11,599 nucleotides of DNA from BRH-c25 sp964447145 (GTDB lineage: Bacteria > Bacillota > Clostridia > Lutisporales > Lutisporaceae). Each line of letters begins with the position of its first letter. Within the stretch, counting starts at the first letter, position 1. A program made the translations under genes and the position numbers. The notes under the pieces were generated by a model. That model did not search any database. It saw only the letters and a list, made by a program, of their open reading frames with translations, and was not told where the DNA came from. The stretch spans positions 1 through 11,599 of the forward strand of contig CAYURW010000086.1 in the NCBI GenBank assembly GCA_964447145.1, given 5' to 3'. Shown here one piece after another: positions 1-7,545 of this stretch.

Positions 1-631
1 CTAACTGTTATATCCACATATATACACCTCACCCAAAATGAACTTTACTACGAGACAGGTTCTGTCCTGCCTGTTATGCCGGATCATATACGGATAAAAT
101 CAAAAAACCGTATATTCCGTGCATAGTGTGTATACTGTTTATACCGTTAATATTATATATATACAGTATAGCATTATTCATTTTTGTGTCAATAAAAATG
201 GCGAAACATGTTGAAAGGGGGAAATATGTGAAAACAAAGGGTGAAGACTGCCGTTTAGTGCATACAGTAAGGTGTATACAGCAAGGTGCATACAGTAAGG
301 TGTATACAGCAAGGTGTATACAGCAAGGTGTATACAGTAAGGTGTATACAGCAAGGTGTATACAGTAAGGTGTATACAGTAAGGTGTATACAGCAAGGTG
401 TATACAGCAAGGTGTATACAGTAAGGTGTATACAGCAACAAGTAATAAGGCATATGTAGCGTTTTAATGGCAGATAGGCTGTCTGCGGGTTATTTCTGCG
501 GATATTTCACATAATATATAAAATGCGCCGGTATACAGCCGATTAAAGCATGACAGCTTAGTGGCATCTATGTCTATTCTATATGTATAGCAACGTATAT
601 TTTTGCATTTGAAAAAAAGGTGGAGAGATAG
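1..631. other. intergenic region without a convincing gene
   Basis: No open reading frame here has protein-like composition; the open frames on both strands result from the 14-bp array at 257-438. A 7-bp inverted repeat (TATACGG at 87-93, CCGTATA at 108-114, 14-nt A-rich spacer) stands alone on the left side. I could not find a well-spaced -35/-10 pair for the glycosyltransferase gene downstream, although 560-610 is AT-rich and could contain one. Confidence 0.6.
257..438. repeat. 13-copy 14-bp tandem repeat array
   Basis: Thirteen consecutive 14-bp units follow the consensus GGTGTATACAGYAA. The first unit begins AGTG, and units 1 and 3 have GCATAC in place of GTATAC. The only other variation is C or T at unit position 12, in the order T,C,T,C,C,T,C,T,T,C,C,T,C. 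Each standard unit contains the 8-bp palindrome TGTATACA, so palindrome centres recur every 14 bp. Related single motifs flank the array (GTGTATACTG near 128, GGTATACAGC near 532). A GTG at 228 has a good ribosome binding site (AAAGGGGG at 214-221, 6-nt gap) and would read into the array as a 46-codon peptide ending at the TAA at 366-368. I do not call this a gene. The array may be a minisatellite or a set of protein-binding sites; the sequence does not decide. Confidence 0.95.
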
Positions 632-1972
632 TTGGGATTCAGGGGTAAAAGCCTTCTATATATGGGAATAATCATTGCAATTGCATCATTTTTGAGATTC
701 AGATACGTGATTTATACCCCTTTTGAATTCAAAATTGATGCCTGGAGCATGCATCAATATGCGCTAAACGTGGCAAAAGGCGAATATTACGGACGTCTCT
801 TCGGTGAACACTGGGCAAGGTATGCCTATTGGCCCCCTCTATATATATTCCTTTCCGGTTTTGCCTATAAGCTTTTTGGTATGGAACAGGATTTCCTCAT
901 AATGAGGTTAATCCAGGCAGGATTTTCCGTTGCATCCTGCCTCCTGTGCTTCAGCATAGCAGCTGAGGCATTAAAGGGCTGCAGCCCTTTGAACAGAGAG
1001 GCGGGGCTCGCTTCCGGGATCCTCATGGCTCTGAATCCGAGAATGGTAGTGTACACCAACCATTTGTACGTTGAAACGATATTTATTACCTTTTACCTGT
1101 TGCTTGCCCTGTCGGGGCTCCGGTATCTGAAATATGAGCTTCCCCTTAAAGCAGACCCGCACAATGGCCGCAAGAGTATTAGGCACCTGCTCCTATTCTC
1201 CCTCCTGCTTGGAATCGGAAACCTGATTCGCCCTGTACTCCTTCTGCTTCCAGGGCTTATGGCTGTTTCTGCTCTGCTTTTCGCCGCTGCAAAGAGGCTT
1301 GACATTAGAAGGTCTGTGCGTGTTATTCTGATGGACGGAGCATTTTCAATAGCTATAATGCTCTTGGTCTTTTCCCCTTGGATGATTAGAAACTATCTTG
1401 TGACCGGACGTTTAATACTGGTAGACACCAATGGACCCATCAACTTCTATATTGCCCATAATCCCCTTGCAAAGGGCCAATGGGTTGATGTAAAGCCCCA
1501 CACAGACATCAATAAGCTCTATGAAATCGGCTACAAGGAAGGATTTGTTTACATAATACACAATATTTCAAGAGAAATGAACCTTCTTAAGCATAAGCAG
1601 AGACTTTTTCTTTATCAGGGGGATCCTCACATATCTGAAGCCGAAAGCTTTCTGAGCAAGGCCTATAAGCTATCATTATACGGAGGCCGGGGTGTTTTTG
1701 GCAGTACCTTTTATTTACCCCAAATATCCTTTGTATCATTATGGAAAGTTGCTCTCTTGCTGCTGCTAATTTTTGGTGTTAGGCTGGCTGGGGCCAAAGT
1801 TCCTCTAATAATCGTCCGGGAACCTGCCTGGATAATTGGCAACTTCTTTTATGTCAACTTAATTGTTCAAATATTCTACTTCGCCCCTAGGTACAGAATC
1901 ATTGCAGAACCTTTTCTCTGTATTGCGGCGGGTGTTTTTGCAGCCGGGCTCCTTACCCCTTTTCCCAAATAG
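632..1972 (+). CDS. GT-C (ArnT/PMT-like) membrane glycosyltransferase
   Basis: This is a 446-residue polytopic membrane protein resembling the GT39/GT83 (PMT/ArnT) fold, whose members transfer a sugar from a polyprenyl-phosphate carrier to protein, lipid or glycan outside the membrane. After a first hydrophobic helix, residues 30-45 form the expected extracytoplasmic loop with a candidate catalytic acid, Asp36. A YWPPLY motif follows at 66-71, as is common in this superfamily. Further hydrophobic helices run to the end, with PRYR in the last loop. The start is a TTG, chosen because GGTGGAG sits 6 nt upstream and no better-placed ATG precedes the first helix. Length is near the short end for the family. 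The acceptor and donor cannot be read from the sequence. The convergent UbiA-like gene next door suggests a polyprenyl-phospho-pentose donor, which is inference. Confidence 0.8.
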   Translation: MGFRGKSLLYMGIIIAIASFLRFRYVIYTPFEFKIDAWSMHQYALNVAKGEYYGRLFGEHWARYAYWPPLYIFLSGFAYKLFGMEQDFLIMRLIQAGFSVASCLLCFSIAAEALKGCSPLNREAGLASGILMALNPRMVVYTNHLYVETIFITFYLLLALSGLRYLKYELPLKADPHNGRKSIRHLLLFSLLLGIGNLIRPVLLLLPGLMAVSALLFAAAKRLDIRRSVRVILMDGAFSIAIMLLVFSPWMIRNYLVTGRLILVDTNGPINFYIAHNPLAKGQWVDVKPHTDINKLYEIGYKEGFVYIIHNISREMNLLKHKQRLFLYQGDPHISEAESFLSKAYKLSLYGGRGVFGSTFYLPQISFVSLWKVALLLLLIFGVRLAGAKVPLIIVREPAWIIGNFFYVNLIVQIFYFAPRYRIIAEPFLCIAAGVFAAGLLTPFPK

Positions 1973-2074
1973 ACGGGTATGCCATTAGATCCAAGCACTA
2001 AAACCTGAACATTTTGCAAAACCTCTTCCTTTAACGCCGTGCATACTCCTCGAATCATACACTAAGGCCTGCCC

Positions 2075-2968
2075 TTAATTGTACAAATAAAGTATTATCA
2101 CGCTTACCATTACCCATAACAGAATGTCAATAAGCAGATGTTTGTCGGTCAGCACTACCTCCTCCGGGTTTTCCCCGGCCTTTTTATTGTAAATAATATA
2201 CTGATACCGGAAAATTCCATACAAAACGAAGGGTATTGTCGCCATAAGATACTTGCTATCAGCGGCATAGAAGGTATACAGGCTGTATGAAATGAGCGTG
2301 GAGGCAGTCACAATTGAAAGCATACTGTCAATAAACTCCGGTGTATAATGCTCCAGGGTCGCCCTGTGACTTTTATCTTCCTCCCTGAATACGAAAAATT
2401 CGCTTCTTCTTTTACTAAACCCCAAGAACAAAGCAAGCAGAAATGTGCACAGAAGGAGCCAGGGGGATACCGTAACCCCAATGGCTACCGCCCCCCCCGA
2501 TACCCTTAATATAAACCCGAGGGCAATGGACATCACATCAAGGATGATCAGATTCTTTACATATAATGTATACATCAGGTTATTCAGCAGGTAAGCAGAG
2601 ATAATCAGGCCAAATCCATTATTCAACATGAAGGAAAGACCCAAAACAGCCGGGGTCAAAATAGTGATGAGCATTTGTGCACCTTTAATACTAATTGTCC
2701 CCGAAGCCAAGGGCCGCATGCACTTTCTCGGATGCATCCTGTCCTTTTCAATATCGTACATATCGTTAAATATGTAAACAGTAGATGAAGCCATACAGAA
2801 GCAAATAAAAGCATGAAGTGCAAACAGTATGCAGGATGGTTGATCTATGCTCTTTGAAAATATCAAGGCAGCAAACAGAAACAAATTTTTTATCCACTGC
2901 CCCGGACGGAGCAAAAGTATATAGCCTCTGATTCTCTCTCTGCCTTCCAGCCTTTTTGCACCTTCCAT
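2075..2968 (-). CDS. UbiA-family polyprenyl-phosphate phosphoribosyltransferase-like protein
   Basis: This 297-residue integral membrane protein belongs to the UbiA prenyltransferase superfamily. The Mg-binding motif NDMYD is at residues 68-72, followed by Asp76 and an RPLASG segment at 85-90. The N-terminal LRPGQWIKN (20-28) and the later LGFSKRRSE segment (about 183-191) resemble the branch typified by mycobacterial Rv3806c, which makes decaprenyl-phosphoryl-5-phosphoribose from PRPP. They fit less well with quinone or heme prenyltransferases. The open frame extends to a GTG at 2974, but the ATG at 2968 is preferred because GGAGGT lies exactly 6 nt upstream of it and abuts the GTG. The gene converges with the GT-C glycosyltransferase, with about 100 bp between stops. 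I see no phosphatase or epimerase partner in the window. The family call is firm; the phosphoribosyl specificity is likely. Confidence 0.78.
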   Translation of the reverse strand: MEGAKRLEGRERIRGYILLLRPGQWIKNLFLFAALIFSKSIDQPSCILFALHAFICFCMASSTVYIFNDMYDIEKDRMHPRKCMRPLASGTISIKGAQMLITILTPAVLGLSFMLNNGFGLIISAYLLNNLMYTLYVKNLIILDVMSIALGFILRVSGGAVAIGVTVSPWLLLCTFLLALFLGFSKRRSEFFVFREEDKSHRATLEHYTPEFIDSMLSIVTASTLISYSLYTFYAADSKYLMATIPFVLYGIFRYQYIIYNKKAGENPEEVVLTDKHLLIDILLWVMVSVIILYLYN

Positions 2969-3317
2969 ACGCACACCTCCTGCTTATTATTATTCAAATA
3001 CCCTTGCACATAATAAGCCACTAACGCTATTACTGCTAATTTTATTTTTACCCTTGATTTTTATTAAATTCCTATTTTTCCTATATACAAACAATTGCCA
3101 GAATCGTCTTTAAATTGCAAAGCATAGAGACCATGGGTTGAGCGGCCCAAGGGCTGCGAATTTAGTGTAGGCTGTTTCCGCAGCCTTTTTACATCCTATT
3201 GTTAATTCATATAGTATTATGCAATTTTTTGATAGCTATCGTCAATATATTGAAAGTATTCTCAACTCCTTGATGGTACAATGTTAATATAAATTGACTA
3301 ATATAGGAGGAGTTATT
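2969..3317. other. divergent intergenic region between the UbiA-like gene and the SLH gene
   Basis: This AT-rich stretch separates two divergent genes. Its one clear structure is the attenuator-like set of hairpins at 3142-3190, listed separately. No open frame of interest is present. I did not find a convincing consensus promoter for either gene, though TTAGCA and TATTAT on the minus strand (18-bp spacing) could weakly serve the UbiA-like gene. Confidence 0.5.
3142..3190 (+). terminator. attenuator-like leader with mutually exclusive hairpins
   Basis: AGGCTG (3169-3174) pairs perfectly with CAGCCT (3181-3186), and a run of T follows, giving an intrinsic terminator on the plus strand. The same CAGCC segment can instead pair upstream: GGCTGCG (3152-3158) with CGCAGCC (3179-3185). 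GCGGCCC (3142-3148) can in turn sequester GGGCTGC (3151-3157), allowing one G-U pair. Such competing pairings are the layout of a transcription attenuator. The upstream gene reads away on the other strand, so the terminator must act on a transcript starting between about 2970 and 3140. That is either a leader of the SLH gene or a separate short RNA. I could not match it to a known riboswitch class. Confidence 0.55.
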
Positions 3318-4898
3318 ATGAACAAAAGAACCCTAAGTATAATTTTGTCTTTATGCTTAATGATGACAATGCTTATGAGTGTACCAGTTTTTGCTGCAGG
3401 TAGTGTTTCTTTAGACAAAACCCAATTTACAGGAGGTGAACCTGGTAAAGCCACTGTAAGTGGATTATCCCAAGAAGAAATTGAATACGGAGCATATCTG
3501 ATACTTGCCCCTGAAGGCGCAAGAGACTCATATGATGAGGGTTTTTTGGAACATGTAGACAATCTTCCTGCAAGTAACATCTGTGTATTCAATGCTCCAG
3601 CCGAACTGGGCAACTATGAAATAAGACTCAAAGACGGCGATGGGAATTTTATGACAAAAGCTTCCTTCTCAGTCGGTGCTCCAAAGGCCAAACCGGGGGA
3701 CATAACTATTTCAAAGAGTGAAGTTAAGCTAAATGAACCCATGTCAGTTACAGTAAAAGGTCTTACGGATGAAATGATAGAAAACGACGCCTGGTTGGGA
3801 ATAGAAAGACCAAATACAAAAATGCAAAACACCGGACATGTAAAAGCTATTAGAGATTTACCTTCCGACGACACTTATAAATTCAACGCTCCAACACATT
3901 TCGGACAGTATGAAATCAGGGTCTTCTCGGACGGTGTCTATACACAGGACAACGCAGAAGCATACCTCTTCGGAACAGTAACCTTCACTGTTGTATCCAG
4001 CAAAGCGCAGCCCGGGGATATAGTCATATCCAAAAGTCCTGTTCTCCCTGAAGAAAAAATGTCTGTTACAGTAAAGGGCTTAACCCCCGGAGAAATAGAA
4101 AGCGATGCATGGCTTGGAATTACAAAGGTTGGTGAAAGGCTGAATAATACATCTGTCTCCGCATATATAAAAGATCTCCCTGTTAACAACACTTTTGAAT
4201 TCTATGCACCCTTTGAACCGGGAACTTACGAAGTCAGAGTCTTCTGCTCCGGAGTAATGGAGGAAGAGGAATATGAATATGGTATGTTTGGTAAGGCACA
4301 ATTCGTAGTCAGCGGAGAAGCCGCTCCCAGCGATGACATAGCCGTAGGAGAACAAGGCTTATCGGCTTGGGCTGCCCCCGTTGTTAATGAAGCAAAGGAT
4401 CAAAACCTTGTTACCGATAAGGTTCTGGTCGACTTCCCGGCACCAATAACCCGCGAAGAATTCTGTGAACTGGCAGTATTGCTCTATGAAAAAATGACAG
4501 GAACAGCAGCTCCTGCACCGGCTTCAAATCCATTCAACGATACAAGCAATCCTCAGATATTAAAGGCTGCTAACCTGGAAATTGTCGGCGGAATCGGCGG
4601 AGGTAAGTTTGCTCCCAAAAACAATGTTACCAGACAGGAAATTGCCGTAATGCTGCTCCGTACATTGAAGAAAGTAATGCCAGATGTTCCAACAACAGCT
4701 GAGTTCAAGACTCCGTTTCAGGATGTCAGCAGTATTGATTCCTGGGCTCTTGAAGCAGTCAAGTTTATGAATGCAAACGGCATTATCGGGGGTTCAACTG
4801 TTAACGGAGTTTCTTACATGCTTCCCAAAGGTAATACAACCAGAGAGCAAGCCATTGCATTGGTATTGAGAATGTATAATACATTTAATAAGCTATAA
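3318..4898 (+). CDS. secreted SLH-domain protein with three repeated domains
   Basis: This is a 526-residue exported surface protein. Residues 1-26 form a signal peptide: MNKR, a hydrophobic core, then VFA before a probable cleavage site. Three homologous domains of about 100 residues follow (about 29-124, 125-230, 231-332). Each begins near a GDI.IS or VSLDK segment and continues through a VKGL- or VSGL-type turn, a DLP or NLP, an F-x-AP and a YE(I/V)R strand, which suggests a beta-sandwich fold. The first domain is the most divergent. From about 348 to the end there are SLH modules: a degenerate first one, then two clearer ones (ITREE, VTRQE and TTREQ type motifs). SLH modules usually anchor proteins to pyruvylated secondary cell-wall polymer. 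The start is the ATG with AGGAGG 7 nt upstream, not the in-frame TTG at 3294. The ligand of the repeats is unknown. Confidence 0.85.
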   Translation: MNKRTLSIILSLCLMMTMLMSVPVFAAGSVSLDKTQFTGGEPGKATVSGLSQEEIEYGAYLILAPEGARDSYDEGFLEHVDNLPASNICVFNAPAELGNYEIRLKDGDGNFMTKASFSVGAPKAKPGDITISKSEVKLNEPMSVTVKGLTDEMIENDAWLGIERPNTKMQNTGHVKAIRDLPSDDTYKFNAPTHFGQYEIRVFSDGVYTQDNAEAYLFGTVTFTVVSSKAQPGDIVISKSPVLPEEKMSVTVKGLTPGEIESDAWLGITKVGERLNNTSVSAYIKDLPVNNTFEFYAPFEPGTYEVRVFCSGVMEEEEYEYGMFGKAQFVVSGEAAPSDDIAVGEQGLSAWAAPVVNEAKDQNLVTDKVLVDFPAPITREEFCELAVLLYEKMTGTAAPAPASNPFNDTSNPQILKAANLEIVGGIGGGKFAPKNNVTRQEIAVMLLRTLKKVMPDVPTTAEFKTPFQDVSSIDSWALEAVKFMNANGIIGGSTVNGVSYMLPKGNTTREQAIALVLRMYNTFNKL

Positions 4899-4916
4899 AA
4901 ATAGATAATACGACTT

Positions 4917-4953
4917 AGGCTATTGGAGAGATTAATCTCCAATAGCCTTTTGT
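4917..4953 (+). terminator. intrinsic terminator of the SLH gene
   Basis: A perfect 13-bp stem (AGGCTATTGGAGA at 4917-4929 with its complement at 4936-4948) encloses a 6-nt loop and is followed by TTTTGTATTT. It begins 18 nt after the SLH stop codon. Confidence 0.92.
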
Positions 4954-5048
4954 ATTTCCTATCCCTTCACCTTCAGGATATTTATTTTTTACTTTACTTG
5001 CATATAACTGGTATTTTTGTGCAACAATTAACTTTTTTGGTAGTAGTT

Positions 5049-5129
5049 ATGCTGTTAAACCTAACCGCATGTGCCAGCGATGTTACAATGGAAATTGCGG
5101 ATATATCTAATATGTATGGTAAGTTGTAG
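5049..5129 (+). pseudogene. possible remnant of a lipoprotein gene
   Basis: An open frame of 26 codons from the ATG at 5049 reads MLLNLTACASDV and stops at 5129. Preceding in-frame residues are hydrophobic (FLVVV). The segment looks like the end of a lipoprotein signal peptide, with a lipobox LTAC placing a Cys for lipidation, but the mature part lasts only about 19 residues. The wider open frame overlaps the SLH terminator and has no ribosome binding site, so an intact gene is unlikely. It may be what is left of a gene lost by deletion, or chance. Confidence 0.25.
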
Positions 5130-5139
5130 TAAATACATA

Positions 5140-5169
5140 GAGGCGCTATCCCTTGCGGGACAACGCCTC
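5140..5169 (-). terminator. hairpin downstream of pncB, probable terminator
   Basis: GAGGCG (5140-5145) pairs with CGCCTC (5164-5169), and an inner TCCC/GGGA pair closes a 4-nt loop, with a small internal loop between the two. It starts about 15 nt past the pncB stop on the minus strand. The following T-tract is weak (CTATGTATTT), so its efficiency is uncertain. Confidence 0.6.
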
Positions 5170-5184
5170 AAATAGCAGTAAGCT

Positions 5185-6531
5185 CTATTCTATCCTTTCA
5201 AGGTTGGGATTATCGCAGGCCTGCCTCCCGGTTTTTGCTATGGGAAACCATTCCCCTTCAATTTCGACCCTGACTATATCTGCGGTGTAATCGTTGTTGC
5301 TGCCGCTGTCCTTGCTGTTTTCCAGCAGTGAGGAGCCGATACCGTATATATCGACAGGCACCCCCAATTGTTCAAATTGAGTGATCCTCTTTATATCAAA
5401 TCCTCCAGTGGCAACTATTTTTACATCCTCGCACCATTTCTTTGCAATTTCTCTTTGCCCCTCTTTGGGGTTCCATTTCTTATATGCACTGTCTAGTGCA
5501 TTCCTGATGTTCCATATCAGCCTTGGGGTTACACCGCAATCCAGATTTTTGTCCCCAATGGGTTCTACGGATTCATCCCGCATGTTACCCGAGGTATCTG
5601 GCCTTACCGCATACATCTTATACCTTTTTGCTTCTTTTTCATTTCCTTCCTCATACAGCCTGATGTACTCGGCAAACATCCTCTTCATTACTGTAATCAC
5701 TTCTTTGACACAGTCATTGTGATAATCTATTAATGCTATACGCAGTATATTTTCCGGCATCACCCTGGAAAACTGCATCATTGTTTCCGCAGTGTCCCCC
5801 AGGAAACAGGCAATTGAGGCATGGGCGATGGTGCCTCCGCCCTTCCCCCCCCACCATCCCCCCTGATCATCGGTGGAGACCATAGCCTTGGAGTTTTTGT
5901 GGTGCTTCTGATTGTAGGCCTGAACCGCCAAAGAGTAGGCATATCCATGCATAGCCTGCAGCTTGTAATGAGTGAACCTTGCCGGAAAAAACAAAATGTC
6001 CTTTCCCTTTGTGGCTACCAGGGTGTTATATACATTTGTGGCGATCCTTGTGGCCTCCGTAAGGACTCCGAGGATAGGGGTCTCAAGTATCGCAAAATCC
6101 CTGTACCTTCCCCTTACCTTCAACACCGGCTGAACATTCATAGGATCTCCCTCATACACAGCAAAACTGCCATCCTGGACAGCTTCGATCTCAAGGCTTT
6201 CATATGTATTTATAAATTTCCCCTCTTCACTGAAATAGCCTGTGCATTCCTGCAGGATCGCTATTGCTTCATCCACCCCCGCCACCACACTTAATGGCAT
6301 TCTCCTTGTAAAGAATTGCATTTCAACCCTTATATCCCCATTCTTGACTCCGCTGCAGTCAACGCTTTTTATATCGCTTTTCCCTTCGAAAATATAATTC
6401 TCTTTTGCTAATTCGTTAAGTATTCTTACTGTATTTGAAAAATATGCATCCGAGTACCAACCCAGGCGCATCCTTTCATAGTCTATTTTAAAAATTTCTT
6501 TTTGCAGCCGTTTTCCGTTAAATATACTCAT
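5185..6531 (-). CDS. pncB: nicotinate phosphoribosyltransferase
   Basis: This 448-residue cytoplasmic enzyme joins nicotinate to PRPP to give nicotinate mononucleotide, the entry step of NAD salvage by the Preiss-Handler route. Family signatures run the full length: GWYSDAYF at residues 24-31, ILGVLTEATRIATNVYNTL, FFPARFTHYK, the glycine-rich STDDQGGWWGGKGG segment, LIDYHND, RPDTSGNMRDE, GVTPRLIWNIR, and VATGGFD and GIGSSLL near the phosphate-binding end. It is the second gene of an operon: its ATG lies 16 nt after the nrtR stop. The Shine-Dalgarno AAGGAGG overlaps that stop and sits a rather long 11 nt before the ATG. Transcription is probably controlled by the promoter and operator upstream of nrtR. 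The length suits the longer bacterial/archaeal COG1488 type. I am confident of the function. Confidence 0.93.
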   Translation of the reverse strand: MSIFNGKRLQKEIFKIDYERMRLGWYSDAYFSNTVRILNELAKENYIFEGKSDIKSVDCSGVKNGDIRVEMQFFTRRMPLSVVAGVDEAIAILQECTGYFSEEGKFINTYESLEIEAVQDGSFAVYEGDPMNVQPVLKVRGRYRDFAILETPILGVLTEATRIATNVYNTLVATKGKDILFFPARFTHYKLQAMHGYAYSLAVQAYNQKHHKNSKAMVSTDDQGGWWGGKGGGTIAHASIACFLGDTAETMMQFSRVMPENILRIALIDYHNDCVKEVITVMKRMFAEYIRLYEEGNEKEAKRYKMYAVRPDTSGNMRDESVEPIGDKNLDCGVTPRLIWNIRNALDSAYKKWNPKEGQREIAKKWCEDVKIVATGGFDIKRITQFEQLGVPVDIYGIGSSLLENSKDSGSNNDYTADIVRVEIEGEWFPIAKTGRQACDNPNLERIE

Positions 6532-6547
6532 CTTTCCTTATTCCTCC

Positions 6548-7462
6548 TTAATCGAAGTGCCTCTCTACCCAGTTTGGGTTGTATTTATACAATCTGGACG
6601 GCCTATGGCCTACATTTTTGCTGTATCCATCAGTTTCCATAACCATTTCGGAAATTTTTCTTCGAAAATTTGCCTTAAGGAGTTTCTTGCCCAATATCAC
6701 TTCGTATACCTGCTGCAGCTCGGTCAAAGAAAAGTGTTCTGGCATAAGGCTGAAGACTATATCAGTATATTCTATCTTGTTTCTAAGTCTGGATATCGCA
6801 TATTCAATTATTTTCCCATGGTCAAAGGCTATACCGTCTGATTCGACCAGTTCCCTGCTCACTCTTACCACATTTCCGTCAAGGATCTTATCTACCTTTA
6901 TTAAGGCTGTAAGCTCCTCCCTGCCGTTGGAAAGTTTAAGTCTTATTTTGTTTTGTACCTTGCATCCCTTGCCCATCACAGTGTTCTTCTGTCCGACAAG
7001 ATCACAGCTTACCTTGAACCACTCAGCATCCTCCGCATCATCTCCTGCCTTGACACAAAGCCTGCTGCTGTCAGCAAGGGACATATAGGAGCAGCCTACC
7101 ACCCTGGTACGCGGGTCCCTTCCCACATCACCCCAGGTATAGAGCTGTTCCATGTATATGCTGTCAATGTTGGTCTCTTCCTTTAGTTCCCTCAGTGCCG
7201 CTTCCTCAAGGCTTTCATTTATGTCCACAAATCCCCCCGGAAGGGCCCAGTACCCCAGATAAGGGTGATTGCCTCTCTTTACCATGAGGATTTTCAATGC
7301 CTTTTCCGGGAGCCTCCTGTAATTTTCCCTGGCTTCGTTCATAACGGTAAAAATCAGCATATCTACTGTAACGGATGGCCTTTCATATTGTCCTGCATCG
7401 TATGATGACAAAAATTCCTTCTCGGTAAGACCTTGTTTGTTTCTCGGATAATCGTCCTTCAT
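6548..7462 (-). CDS. nrtR: NrtR-type Nudix transcriptional regulator of NAD metabolism
   Basis: This 304-residue protein has an N-terminal Nudix domain (about 30-175) and a C-terminal winged helix-turn-helix region (about 215-300), the architecture of NrtR. Members typically repress NAD biosynthesis genes and sense ADP-ribose. The Nudix box runs from Gly77 to Ile99 and keeps G-x5-E-x7-REL-x-EE, but the conserved Gly near its end is Asn98. Hydrolase activity is therefore uncertain, as in other regulators of the family. The C-terminal part contains SLTELQQVYEVILG and ANFRRKI, followed by RPSRLYKYN, which resembles the family's DNA-binding half. A TTG at 7501 is in frame, but the ATG at 7462 has GGAAGGAG 6 nt upstream and is preferred. 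Its position directly ahead of pncB, with a palindrome at the promoter, supports autoregulation of the operon. Confidence 0.87.
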   Translation of the reverse strand: MKDDYPRNKQGLTEKEFLSSYDAGQYERPSVTVDMLIFTVMNEARENYRRLPEKALKILMVKRGNHPYLGYWALPGGFVDINESLEEAALRELKEETNIDSIYMEQLYTWGDVGRDPRTRVVGCSYMSLADSSRLCVKAGDDAEDAEWFKVSCDLVGQKNTVMGKGCKVQNKIRLKLSNGREELTALIKVDKILDGNVVRVSRELVESDGIAFDHGKIIEYAISRLRNKIEYTDIVFSLMPEHFSLTELQQVYEVILGKKLLKANFRRKISEMVMETDGYSKNVGHRPSRLYKYNPNWVERHFD

Positions 7463-7524
7463 AGGCAGCTCCTTCCCTGGTAATGCTCCGGTATAGTGCA
7501 ACCGATGCTATATTCTCATTTTGA

Positions 7525-7543
7525 TATTATCGTAATGATAGTA
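7525..7543. promoter_or_regulatory. candidate NrtR operator
   Basis: TATTATC, 5 nt, then GATAGTA form an inverted repeat matching at 6 of 7 positions. It lies immediately downstream of the -10 box of the nrtR promoter, around the expected transcription start. A repressor bound there would block initiation. Assignment to NrtR rests on position, not on a matched consensus. Confidence 0.5.
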
Positions 7544-7545
7544 AC

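Noticed and set aside
257..438. CRISPR array
   Set aside because: The units are contiguous 14-mers with no spacers, and no cas genes are present. The same applies to the 35-bp array at 8039-8169.
178..453. 91-codon minus-strand open frame with a tyrosine- and leucine-rich periodic protein
   Set aside because: It is the 14-bp array read without stops on that strand. It has no ribosome binding site of note and no protein-like composition outside the repeat.
520..600. Third, diverged copy of the 65-bp element (AATGCGCC, AGCTTAGTGGCAT, TATTCTATAT in the same order)
   Set aside because: Similarity is scattered and needs several gaps and an insertion, so it could be chance in AT-rich DNA. A genome-wide profile of the element would settle it.
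3090..3175. GEMM-I cyclic-di-GMP riboswitch, suggested by TTGCAAAGCATAGAG
   Set aside because: The GCAAAGC run is present, but the preceding GAAA-capped hairpin and the later receptor stem cannot be found.
5821..6294. 157-codon plus-strand open frame
   Set aside because: It is the antisense shadow of the well-conserved pncB reading frame, with no ribosome binding site or recognisable domain.
6579..7088. 169-codon plus-strand open frame
   Set aside because: It is antisense to nrtR, serine- and leucine-rich in the way of a shadow frame, with no independent support.
7463..7501. Upstream TTG start adding 13 residues to NrtR
   Set aside because: The ATG at 7462 has a strong, well-spaced ribosome binding site that lies within the would-be extension.
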